64,000 nt of DNA, from NCBI GenBank assembly GCA_037976565.1, contig CP137675.1, positions 33,183,820 through 33,247,819 of the forward strand, given 5' to 3'. The translations under genes were made by a program, and so were the position numbers. How positions within the stretch are numbered: position 1 is the stretch's first letter; each line of letters starts with the position of its first letter. The stretch is from Mesocentrotus franciscanus. Lineage: Eukaryota; Echinodermata; Echinoidea; Camarodonta; Strongylocentrotidae. Shown piece by piece: positions 18,424 to 29,247 of the stretch. Below the pieces are notes generated by a model. The model was given only the letters and a program-made list of their open reading frames with translations. It did no database searches and was not told the origin of the DNA.

Positions 18424-19380
18424 TGCCTCCGCTACAACGTAGCCGGAGGCATTATGTTTTCTGGTTGTCCGTCCGTCCGTACGTACGTACGTACGTACGT
18501 ACGTCCCGTTCTCGTGATCGCGTTATCTCAAGAACCAATTGATGGATTACCGCCAAACTCGGGTCATGTATGTATCTTGCAGAGCTAATGAAGTGATTAG
18601 ATTTTGGGGTCACGAGGTCCAAGGTCAAAGGTCACAAGGCTCATTATGTATGCAAAAATAGCTTGTGATCGCGTTATCTCAAGAACCGATTGATGGATTA
18701 CCGCCAAACTTGGGTCATGTATGTATCTTGCAGAGCTAATGAACTGATTAGATTTTGGGGTCACGAGGTCAAAGGTCAAAGGTCACAGGGCTCATTGTGT
18801 ATGCAAAAATAGCTTGTGATCGCGTTATCTCAAGAACCGATTGATGGATTACCGCCAAACTTGGGTCATGTATGTATCTTGCAGAGCTAATGAACTGATT
18901 AGATTTTGGGGTCACGAGGTCAAAGGTCACAGGGCTCATTATGTATGCAAAAATAGCTCGTGATCGTGTTATCTCAAGAACCGATTGATGGATTACCGCC
19001 AAACTTGGGTTATGTATGTATCTTGCAGAGCTAATCAACTGGTTAGATTTTGGGGTCACGAGGTCAAAGGTCACAGGGCTCATTATGTATGCAAAATAGC
19101 TTGTGATCACATTATCTCAAGAACCGATTGATGGATTACCGCCAAACTTGGGTCATGTATGTATCTTGCAGAGCCAATGAACTGATTAGATTTGGGGTCA
19201 CGAGGTCAAAGGTCACAGGGCTCATTATGTATCCTAAAATAGCTCGTGATCGCGTTATCATTAGAACCAACAGATGGATTACAATCAAACTTGAATTTTA
19301 AAAATTGCTTCCATTTTGGTTTGTAAAATTGCTCTATGGCGGAGGCATCATCGACTGCGCGCAGTTGAAGTTCCATCTAG
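18424..19380. repeat. tandem array of 143-151-bp units inside a GGAGGCAT-ended element
   Basis: The array is bounded by a hairpin ATGCCTCCGCTACAACG-TAG-CCGGAGGCAT at the left and GCGGAGGCATCATCGAC at the right. The core phrase TGATGGATTACCGCCAAAC recurs at 18540, 18691, 18842, 18986 and 19129, with a decayed version near 19272. Periods are therefore 151, 151, 144, 143 and 143 bp. Each unit carries AGGTCAAAGGTCA near its end. A (CGTA)n run lies at 18476-18504. The element is flanked by retrotransposon 3' sequence on both sides, so it is probably nested in the retrotransposon at 16966. Confidence 0.8.
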
Positions 19381-19383
19381 TTT

Positions 19384-19412
19384 AATAAAGAAATAAACTA
19401 AACTAAACTAAA
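19384..19412 (+). repeat. ACTAA pentamer tail
   Basis: ATAAACTAAACTAAACTAA forms the short repeat tail of a non-LTR element, most likely that of the reverse-transcriptase fragment at 16966-18091 separated from its body by the nested array. Confidence 0.55.
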
Positions 19413-19639
19413 CTAATACTTTCACAAGTTGATATCCCTCACCATTGGATTTGTTTGTATGGTAATGTCTAAATTTCGTTTAAAAATAGATGATATCAGT
19501 CTGGTAGGCCTACACTGCAGGCAAGAGTCAGGACTAACATTTAGCTTGTTATTAATTTTATTACCACTCTTATATTCTCTGAAATGTTATCTTTATTGAG
19601 GGTGACTTGAAAAAGTTAATAACTTGGAAGGGAGGGGGT

Positions 19640-20035
19640 GCAGCCTGCCACACGCTTCTACCTCTTGGTTGCTTTGATCCATTGCCGAAAATATTTTGGC
19701 ACTTATCATCCCCCCCCCCCAACCACGGATACAAATCAACACCCCTGTCTGCCACTCTCCAACCAGGTGTTAAATGGGTACCCGGTAGGATAGAAATTTT
19801 CATGTAGTTTGCTCAGCATTGTGAGTGTCTGTTAAATGGCCCATGGCTGGAATGCTCCCTAGGGAGTGGAGAATGTGCTGGCAAGTCTGAATCCGATGAC
19901 TGGGATAATATGATGTCTGTAAAGCGCTTAGAGACATCGTTGGTGTATTAAGCGCTATAATAGTGCATTGATATTTTATCTGAAGATGAAATGAGCTATA
20001 GAAGCCTAGGTTATTATTATTATATAAACTCAGAA
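19640..20035 (+). mobile_element. SINE/CR1-like interspersed repeat with TTATTATTA tail
   Basis: The segment contains ACCAGGTGTTAAATGGGTAC, then GGCCCATGGCTGGAATGCTC, then GCGCTTAGAGACATCG with AAGCGCTATAATAG, and ends in TTATTATTATTAT. The AGCGCTATA end followed by a TTA tail is typical of CR1/L2 3' ends and SINEs that borrow them. No protein is readable. Confidence 0.45.
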
Positions 20036-20504
20036 TATTATTATCATTATAGGAAATGACATCAATTGTAACAGGATTCGATCCTGTCTCTTATTCCAGT
20101 CATTGTGTATATATGTCTGGAGTGACACCCCAATGTCAATACATGTATGGACATGAATGTGAAACTGAATCTGGGTTGGGGAAGCAATTTTGGAGTTGCA
20201 AGGACATTAACACAGGACATTGTGTTGTAATTAATATAGAAGTGGTGGTTGTGGCAGATTTCTTTATCTGCCGGTACTCTCTTTGATATAGATAGCACAT
20301 TGTGGGTTGACTTTATGTCCTAATATGTCCATGCAACATTGTGTTCTGTGACTTGACAAATTTGGGCTACAACTGGTGGGAAACCGTGGTTTGGGGTTAA
20401 TAGCCCTATTTTAATAAATTTGTCTTGACTGTTGCATCAGAAACATTGGCTATTTTATCTTTTCCAGCCTTTGATATATCCCATTTTTTATGTCCTTATC
20501 TTAA

Positions 20505-20878
20505 AGATAAGAGTCTGGTCATTGCATGGTGAAAGAAACGTTGTGGAATTGATCAGAAAAGGTTGATCATCTAGCATATAACTATTTGTGTGTACTGCAA
20601 GGTTCTGGAATCATCAAAATGATAAGAAATTTGGCCCAGTCTTGGTAAAGTTACAAGCACTGTACACAGAAAGATGTATATGGGACCATGCGACACGTGT
20701 GCGATATCTATCTGGTCCAAATAGATATAATAATTTACCAAATAAATCAATTATTAGGCGGTTTCCCAACACAATTTGTATAATCACGTATATGTCAAAA
20801 CAAATTATTTCACATGATTGGTAATGAGAGCTTCCATTTCATTTTCAGAGAGGGGGGCATTTCCAAAACTGATCTTAA
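20505..20878 (-). mobile_element. TTAA-type MITE, family A (copy 2)
   Basis: Inverted copy of 5399-5786, starting after TTAA (20501-20504) with AGATAAGAGTCTGGTC. The shared interior is nearly colinear, while the far end is shortened. Confidence 0.7.
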
Positions 20879-20899
20879 GTGGGAATAAAACTATTTTTG

Positions 20900-22030
20900 T
20901 TGGGGGGGGGGGCACAGAAGATAACTGATTTTGGCTTATGCTTATAATCTATGTCTTCCCATTAAAATGATTCAATGTACTAGCTGTTGTTGGTATTGAA
21001 GAACTTTAATCAAGGCAGAACGTTGAATGTGGATTGAAACATCTTCCCTTTATCGTTTTTTTGCATGGGATAGAAATGGTACGATACCCGCACAAGATAA
21101 ATGTAACAATGTGAGTGTGCTCCTGTGTTCTCACTTTTACCTAGCATAAAACAGAAACAAAACAGTTTCCTAGATCTGTTTGTTCCTCATTGTGCATGTA
21201 GCCTCAGTTTTAACAGTAGGCAATTAAAGTAATGAATACTTCATAGAGTGGACCAATTTAACCGTTCTATGCTATTCACTGTACATTGTGCATTCATGAT
21301 GGTTAATTTAATCGTCTTCCCCGAGCACGACTTTTGTTTTTAGAGTAAAACACCTCTTCTGTTTTCTGGCCAAAACATTTCTTTCTTCTGCAGACTACCG
21401 TAAATCTGGTGTTTAAAAGAAATAATCTGATATACAAAGAGGAGGATATAGGGAGGAAGAATTACAGGTAGCCTACACTGTAGCTGTTGTAATTCTTTTC
21501 TTTCTTGTTTTGTATAGATCTTCAGATTACCAAGTGTTAAACTGGCCCCTTTTCCATGTAATTGCTTGAACTCAATGAAACAATAAGGGTATATTCCAAG
21601 GCTTTTTGTTTAGGTGCTCCAGCATGTACATGATGTTTGTGTCTGACATAAGTTGAGGCCTTTGTCAGATTTTGTACCGTCTGCAACTTTGATTGTCAAT
21701 TAATCCCTTAAACAAAGCCTGTTTGTTTGTTGTTGCCTGGTATTGGTATTTATTGTTTCTGGTAATTAATGCCTTATCTCTGCAGTTACAGAAGATATAG
21801 ACATGATGCACACAACAAGGTTCGTATTATAGCTACATGTATTAAAGAGAAGGTTGAGTTTTGGGAAGCGGTGAAAAATAATTTGTGAGCGTTATCATTG
21901 TTATTATGTAAGTGTGGATGAACATCAGATAAAAAATGCTCCCTGAAAAGCATGGCTCTTCAAATGCCTTAATATTTTCAATATGGCATGTAACGTCAGC
22001 ATAAAAATCAGGACCGATGTTTATGCCAAA
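20900..22030. other. no gene recognised
   Basis: AT-rich unique-looking sequence with no open frame, domain or clear inverted repeat that I could support. A G-run sits at 20901-20912. Confidence 0.6.
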
Positions 22031-22035
22031 TGTTC

Positions 22036-22245
22036 GTGTAGCCCCATATACATATTTCTGTGTACAGTGCTTGTAACTTTACCAATTAGACTGGGCCAAA
22101 TTTCTTAGTATCATTTTGATGATTCCAGAACCTCGCAGTACACACCAATACTTATATGCTAGACGGATGATCAACCTTTTCTGATCGATTCCACACCGTT
22201 TCTTTCACAATGCAATCGCATGACCAGAACTCAGTGTGAGCAGTG
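22036..22245 (+). mobile_element. family A MITE fragment
   Basis: Matches the right half of 5399-5786 (CCCATATACATATTTCTGTG onward to the AATGCAATCGCATGACCAGAA end), with small indels. The left half is missing. Confidence 0.65.
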
Positions 22246-22682
22246 GGTGTAAACTCTCCCATGGCCATAGGAGCCAGATCTTGGAAGTTCAGTTTTAGAA
22301 GATGGATGTACTGAGTAAAATAGTCATATATTCCTTTAAAAATAGCTAGAACATGTAACTTTGCTGAAAGCACTTATATTTCTTACAACTAATTTGTTTT
22401 GATGTTACATAAAAGTACAATTTTTTAGCTAGTTGATTCTTCTTTTGTAATGATTCAAATCCTAGCTTTTGTAATGGTCATGTGCATTTCTGTATCATTG
22501 TCATCTGTCTGAATTGTAAGTTTATTTATAAACCATGAATGAAATGATCGAAATAAATTTAAAAGTTCTGTGACATCCTCAAATGTTTGGGAAAGATAAG
22601 TGAGTTAAATTGAATTACAATTGTTCTGGGAAACATTCTCATGACATGATTCAATTTAGATTTCACGTAGTTACCGATTTAA

Positions 22683-23210
22683 AGATACTATGTCCCTTTT
22701 GCAGCCAACATCAAATTCTGTAGAACTTTGCAGGAATTATGAATATGTTATGTATGTCCTATCTGTGAAATTTAAACGTTAGCAGTGTCCTAATATTCAA
22801 ATTATGCAAGGAAACCCGTTTACTTGCTAGACTTCACTGTCAGACACTATTGAGTGACTGACTGGCTTTTTCATCTTTGGTAATAACATACATAAAATGA
22901 GCTGTAAAGGGTACATGAGCATTTGTCTACATCAATAACCCACTTCTTGTAATGGCCAAAATTAAACTGATTGAATCTTTGCGCAGCATAAAACGTACGA
23001 CCATTCGGTACAATGGTCTGAAAATCAGACTATTACTTACTGGCTCTATAGCTCCTAAGTCGATTCGACAACTAATAGTCGTTATTTTCCCACTTAAAGA
23101 CATTTTCAAGCCCCCCTTTTTTTAGGGAAGTTCTAAATTACTATTGTCTTTCAAATGCCGTTGGAATTTAACCTTTTCATTTTTTGGCCTGCAAATGGGA
23201 CATAGTACCT
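22683..23210 (-). mobile_element. TTAA-type MITE, family B (copy 3)
   Basis: Flanked by TTAA at 22679-22682 and 23211-23214, with termini AGATACTATGTCCC and GGGACATAGTACCT. Confidence 0.85.
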
Positions 23211-23214
23211 TTAA

Positions 23215-24800
23215 TGGGATTTGATTCGAAAGGTCAAAGGTCAAGTTGGAAAGGATGAAAAATAGGCCGCAGTGCCCTATGCTAAACAAGTTCACCTTGA
23301 GTGACATTATATGTTCAGGTGTTTGTACTTTTATGGTTTCGTAACAGTGTAAGGTACATGAGATGGTGAGAATCTGAACTTTATGTTCCTCTTTACACTT
23401 ACGGTGGAAAGGGACGCAAAAATTATCATAAATTGAAAAGAGAAAAATGCAAGAATAATTTATTTATTGCTAGGAGACCGAAAATCATCACCCCTGCCCC
23501 CCCCCCAAAAAAAAACAACAACACATAACACAATAACAACAGCAAAGACAAAACTAGAGTAAACATACAGATGGTTAAAACTTACAGAGCATGATTTGAA
23601 TATGAGTGGTAGCAATTTAACCCCCCCACCCCAACCTGTTATTTTGTCTGCATAAATTGCAAAATATGAAATGCTTAAAAGTGTTAATCATAAATGGCAG
23701 AATAGCAATCAATCAACTGCATTTTAGGGTTGCAGTCGTGCAGCTGGGATTGGAGACCCCAACAGCTAGGAGAACAATGGCTACTATGTTCTAAAGAGCT
23801 AGAGAGAGAGAGAGGGAAAAAAAATGTCAAAAAAGTTCTCAGGAGAGTTCAACATTGGGTTAGCCATTAGTGTATTACATGTATATCTATGTGCATGACA
23901 GACCACTGCTGTGAATCAGATCTTGGTCTTGAACTTTGGGGTCAAAACATATTTTCTCCTACGTTCATTATTATAATGAGTCAGTCTAGCTCCAATAAGC
24001 CAATCTCATTTATTTTAATTGATTTGTAGTTAGGGGTAGAGGTTAAAGTGCAAACATTGTTCATGGTAACCACATACAGGTACCTGTCTGTACACATACC
24101 TATATATGATTTTAGACTACCCAAATTTAAAGTAATGGAATATAAAGATATGTAAGAGACAGTGGAGCACCGTTTTGATTTAACAATAATTGTTTTACTT
24201 TTTCCTGTTTAATATGAAATCGTATTTTAGAAACTGCATATGTGACACCTCAGTCCTTGTTAGTCCTTGGTTTCATGAGGTACCAAGCTCCAACTCTGAT
24301 TAATTCCTGTGAAAATTAACTTTGGGCCTAATTAGTCCTTCAATCTTGATGCTTACATATGTGAAATGTCTACATGAGATCAGGTCAATTCAAGAGATAA
24401 GAAAGATCATAGAAATGGGGCCAGAGTGATTACCCTGCATTCAGTAATTAAAGTAATTACATTTTTCCTAGTCCGAATGTTTCAACTATACCGGTAAGCG
24501 ATAAGCATGTTTGAGCATTAATAGTTTTGACCGAAAATCTGATAAAGAACCAGGTTTCCGTTCTTGTCTGAATGATGTATCATACCTGTAGGGCTTATCG
24601 TGAGCATGCACTATAATTGGCCAGCTGTCATGTCAATTTACCTCTTCAAAATTGATTTCTCTATATGATGCTGTTTTTTAGTATGTATGATCCTGTCACA
24701 GCCATATGATGATTCTTATGACTTTTCTTGATACCAGTTTTGTATAAATTTTCTTGAGTCTGAACATGCTGATACCAAAATCAGAGTATTTGTATTTTCA
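23215..24800. other. no gene recognised
   Basis: Intergenic sequence with short homopolymers (C-run near 23500) and a GA tract near 23810. No supported coding, RNA or element boundaries. Confidence 0.55.
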
Positions 24801-24805
24801 CTAGA

Positions 24806-25106
24806 GGCCTGTCTTCCTCAGACCAAAGTTGCAAAATAACCCGCTATTTTCAGACTCTGGATATTTTCCCGAAGTTCGAAATTGCGTCTTCACCACACCG
24901 ATATGCTCATCACAAACTAGCTCGAATGGGCGCAAATTCAGTTTGCCCGCTTTCCCGAATAGCGGGCTATTTTGGAAACAAGACCAAGATTTCTTGGGAT
25001 ATTTTCTCAACCAAATAGCCCGCTAACTGCAAAAGCTGGCTAATTTGAGATCGGGCTAGTTGAAATAGCAGGTTATTTTGCAACTTTGGTCTGATGAAGA
25101 CAGGCC
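24806..25106. mobile_element. 301-bp MITE with about 44-bp terminal inverted repeats
   Basis: The ends GGCCTGTCTTCCTCAGACCA and TGGTCTGATGAAGACAGGCC are inverted, and the match continues through AAGTTGCAAAATAACC to about 44 bp. The interior repeats GCGGGCTA/TAGCCCGC motifs. Open frames on both strands are shadows of the palindrome. Confidence 0.8.
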
Positions 25107-25987
25107 TTACAGTAGGTGCATTTTTAGTCTTCACAGAGGCCATATGTCAAGTAAACTGTGTATAATCTTCCCTTCCCCTCCTTCTCCTACCTCCTTCTCC
25201 CCCTTTAAATTCAGATTTGAATGATGAAGTGGCTTTGAGCAAAGTAACATTTTCGTTTGGCTTTTCTTTAAGTGAATTAGAAGCTGATCGTAATAAGGAA
25301 CTAATTTTAATGTAATCATTTGTTAAGATATATATATGTCATTGCTATTTCCCAAAAGGTGCAAAGATACTGATCATTATTGTTTCTTTTGAAAGGATGT
25401 AGAGAAAATGCTGATTTTTAGAAATATTAAAAACCGGTAGGTGAAGAAATCAATATCATTTAATAAGAAAATATAATCAGGAAAGTTCTTGTATATGACT
25501 TCAATGTTTGTTTTACTTTTTGCTGAAAACATTACAATATATTTGGTATGATTAAAAAATAGTGTCCCTTTTTAAAAATATGTATGATTATTTAGGTATA
25601 GAAATATTAGAATAGAATAAACATTTAAAAATAAAATTTCCTCCTGAAAAAAGGATGCCTTGTACTATACTATGCAATTTCTTATGGATTAATATTAAGC
25701 ACATGTAATGGGGAACGAATTTATGATCATTTTTTTTGTGTGTGACGTCATTGAAAATCATGCCATAGGAAGCAACTTTGACGTCAGTTGGATGAATGCC
25801 AAGGTGTTTCAATGTTGAATGGTCGTACCATGGTCTAGCTCCTACCCTTACCGGTCTTCTTTCCTGAAAGTAACCAGTAACCAGACATTTGACCCTTGGA
25901 CCAATTGCAGATTGAACTTTGAAGGGGGGGGGGGCATAACTGGCCATTGCAACCATTTTTTAAATCACTGTAGCATACCATAGTTAA

Positions 25988-26751
25988 AGCCCAAGTCCAC
26001 TCCAAAAATAACTTACTTTCAATAGAACCAGAAAAATCAGACAAACCAATCAAAAAAAGTTTGAGCAAAATGGGATAACTAATAAGAAAGTTATGAATTT
26101 TTAATGACATGAAAACTTTGAAAATCACTACACAAATTGGCAACTCACTCATGAGTCTGTGACGTATGGTCCTCACTATCCACTAATTATTTTCTTTATA
26201 TTGATAATATAAATTTCCTATTTTCACCCTAAGAATCTTATTTCTTCACACCAGCATCCAAGTTAGATTGATAGTAATATGTTTTTGTGTGGATGCACTA
26301 TAAAGAGTAATTTTTTCCAGTTAAATCATGAAAAATTGAATTTTGATAAACTATTTATATAAAAATCAATAATTATGAATATACAATATTCAGAAAATAG
26401 TATCAATTCTTCAAAATTCATAAAAATTTTGGGAAATGTCATGCACGCAATATGATACAAATCATATAACCTGGGCAAAGGCATGGGGAAATCAAGTTTT
26501 GGGGATAAAAGGAAATTAATGGGATTAAACTATATAAAGCAATTGATAAATAGTGAGGACATGACGTCACAAACTGATAACCTAATTGGCAATTTGTGTA
26601 GTGATTTCCATTGTTTTTAGTTTTACATACTTTTTCAAAAATTCATAACTTTCTTATTAGTTATCTGATCTTTGCTCAAACTTTTTTGATTGGTTTGTCT
26701 AAATTTTCTGGTTCTATTTAAGGCAAGTTATTTTTGGAGTGGACTTGGGCT
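25988..26751. mobile_element. 764-bp TTAA-flanked long-inverted-repeat MITE
   Basis: It begins AGCCCAAGTCCACTCC after TTAA (25984-25987) and ends GGAGTGGACTTGGGCT before TTAA (26752-26755). The arms match for roughly 200 bp, including the AATAAGAAAGTTATGAAT segments and the GTGACGT-containing part, around a diverged AT-rich centre. It resembles in design the smaller elements at 34682-35172 and 59098-59582. Confidence 0.8.
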
Positions 26752-26755
26752 TTAA

Positions 26756-28860
26756 ATACGGACAAAATCTGGACTGGGATGTCTTATGAGGATATGTGTT
26801 ACAAAATATTTATTCGTGTAATTGTATTGGCCATTACTTCATTTAAAAAAGAAAAAATTATTGGCCATTGCTGCTCTTTTAAACATAAAAAACAAAGAAA
26901 AATAACAGATGTATCTGCTGGGAGCTTAACCCACCCCCCCCCCCACCCCCACACACATGAATGCACACACAAATGCAAAACAAACAAACACACAGTCAAA
27001 TATTTAAAAGCTTGGCAATCTTTTTGTATGGAAGTACCAACACTGTCAATCTGCATCTTAACCTTAGAATAAATCAATAGAGTTCCAAAGGTTATTTGGA
27101 AAAACAATGCCAAAGTATTCTGTGTATTGAGTAGTGATTAGGAGATAAGACTATGAATCTGATTATTTAGAAAAAAACGGAAGTTCTCTGGCTTCAAAAT
27201 TATGATATTGTGACTCATTGTTTCAAACTGAAAGTAGAAATTATTTCTCGATGATTATTGACAAACATTAAGTCATTATCAAATTTAATCTTGTTTTGAT
27301 TTATTTCAAAGAAAATCAAATATTTGTCAGTGTTTATTCTATTCATCCTTCTGATTTTCTTAAAAAGTACTCATAATAGATTAAAATTGAATCTGAAGTT
27401 TTATGTGAAGCATTCTCAATGTCTTTGTCATTTGGTAAAGAGGAATTATCATTCATCAAATACATTGTAATCTCCTGTTTAGAAAATGGCATCATAAGAC
27501 AAAATACAAAATATGTTAATTAAATACAAAGGACGAAATGATATGTGAGAGAGCATTTTGCCTATGTACACATAGTGCATCCCTTATCTGCTTTGAATTA
27601 GACTTCCGTTTAACAATAATTAGCTTTTTAAGAAAAAGAAGTTATTGTGTTGTGTTTTGAGGCATAAAAAAAGACTTTCTAGCTATAACTGTACTACTTT
27701 CCATTTCATTTGGCCTTGCATTTATTTATTTCATAAATTCTCTAGTGTATACTGATTTATGACAAAAGCATCACTAAATTGGCCTTCGAAAACATCAGTT
27801 TATGAGACCATAAGTTACTTTCTTAGTAATCCTTCACAAGTGTTAACTCGGATGTTATCAGTTACCCCATCTCCTACTTGTTCTGGGATGTTTTTCCTGG
27901 GAATGGAGTAAGTTTTAAAACTTTAGATTTCCCAGAAATGAGATGTTGACGCGTTTGACGTCATGTACACAGGGTCACCCCATCGGTCTGTGTCAGAACA
28001 GGCAGGTCATAGGAAGTTCACTGTCAATAGTTACATTCGGATTGGAGACAATGGGTGCACCATTGACCAATCACAGGGGCTCTTTGTCAGATGTTCACTA
28101 GTCTAGGACAGCAGACCTTTTCAAATATATATATTTTTTTACATGGAATCTGCTCGGATCTATAGACTAGCATAGAATAAGGTTGTATTCTTGTGTATGA
28201 TATAGATTCCATATTTTTCACAGATATGACTTGATGCTCATGATGTTGACGCAGGGTTGTCTAGTATATTATTAAATCTATGGTATATTTCTCCCCATAC
28301 TGCACATGTATGTAACATAATTAAACTACATGTACAACAATGTGTACATGTAATTGAAGAAATAATATGATGACTTAACTTTCTGTGATATTACTACTTT
28401 GTGATACAAATGATTATCTGGGACAAATTTTCAATCCGAATTGGAGGCATTTGTAGGTTAGAACAAAACACTTCTTCAGATTGATATCTGTGTCTGTGAA
28501 GTAGACTAATATTGTCCAAGCTTTTGATCCCAGGGACCCTAGCCCAAGACTCTGAATACCCCATTCTTGTGGTGTAATGTTAGCTTTTGTCTAAGTGTTG
28601 CTATTGTTCATACTGTGTGCATGAACAGAGCAGAGCAGGTTGACAAAAGGCCCAATTATCCACTTCACTTGACATTTATATGAAAGGGTAGAGCAGACAA
28701 CACAAGCCTGTTCCTACCACATCCTCCTAATTTTAATTACCCCATCCATGCACCTTTCCCTCTAGCACCAATCATCAGCCCTCTCGATCTCTCACACTCC
28801 CTCCTCCACTCCTCTTTTTTGTGGTGGTAGTTGTTGATTAACCAGAGATCAAACTCAGCA
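26756..28860. other. intergenic region, no gene recognised
   Basis: AT-rich with a C-rich/CA tract at 26930-26960. No coherent exon, RNA gene or element ends were supported. It separates the A2M-family locus and its repeats from the promoter of the inhibitor gene. Confidence 0.55.
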
Positions 28861-28862
28861 CT

Positions 28863-28990
28863 GAGGGTTACTCCGCTTAGGGTTACTCTGCTTAGGGTTG
28901 CTCGTAAACAACTCTTGTGGGCGGAGACAAGGACTCAGAGTCTGGTATATAACAACCGGCCTCTTGCTCTCACCTGCACAATCCAGCCCA
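28863..28990 (+). promoter_or_regulatory. core promoter of the mucin/WAP inhibitor gene
   Basis: A TATA box TATATAA lies at 28946-28952, about 190 bp before the start codon. A start site about 28975-28980 (near CTCTCACCTGC) is expected from TATA spacing. No ATG was seen between there and the start codon at 29139. Just upstream, three imperfect 15-bp repeats (GGGTTACTCCGCTTA, GGGTTACTCTGCTTA, GGGTTGCTCG) at about 28864-28903 could be factor sites. The promoter call rests on motif and position only. Confidence 0.55.
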
Positions 28991-29138
28991 TATCTTGGAG
29001 TAGTCACTGGTGTACCCGAAACCCAGAGGAACTCTTTGTGATCATTGTTACAAGCAAGCTCAAAGGATAGTCGAGTATTTGACTTTGCTTCACAACTTGT
29101 TGTTTGAGCCTGACGTTGGAGTTAGGAGAGAATTTAAG

Positions 29139-29247
29139 ATGTCGTTGACGAGGACAGCCGTTGTGCTGTTGGGATTGTTGGTTCTTGTCTACGGAGACCA
29201 CCATCATGGTCCTCCTGCTCCGATTGGCATGCCTGGGATGGGGGATG
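29139..29247 (+). CDS. signal-peptide exon
   Basis: It begins MSLTRTAVVLLGLLVLVYG, a short basic start, a leucine/valine core and a small residue before DHHHGPPAPIGMPGMGD. Cleavage after VYG is likely. No upstream ATG lies in the inferred leader. The donor GATG|GTGAGC is phase 1 and matches the phase-1 acceptor of the mucin exon at 32906. The right-arm counterpart would lie beyond 64000. Confidence 0.75.

Noticed and set aside
18597..19110. Minus-strand frames with a repeated VTFDLVTPKSNQ phrase
   Set aside because: The repeat is just the 143-151-bp DNA tandem unit read through. It has no start context and no protein family.
20056..20286. Cys-containing 76-residue frame on the plus strand
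   Set aside because: Cysteine spacing does not fit EGF, WAP, TIL or Tg1, and no phase-1 splice sites flank it.
25588..25956. 122-residue minus-strand frame with YFQERRPVRVGARPWYDHST
   Set aside because: Looks slightly protein-like, but no family is recognised, it ends in simple sequence and there is no splice or promoter support. Possibly a decayed repeat.
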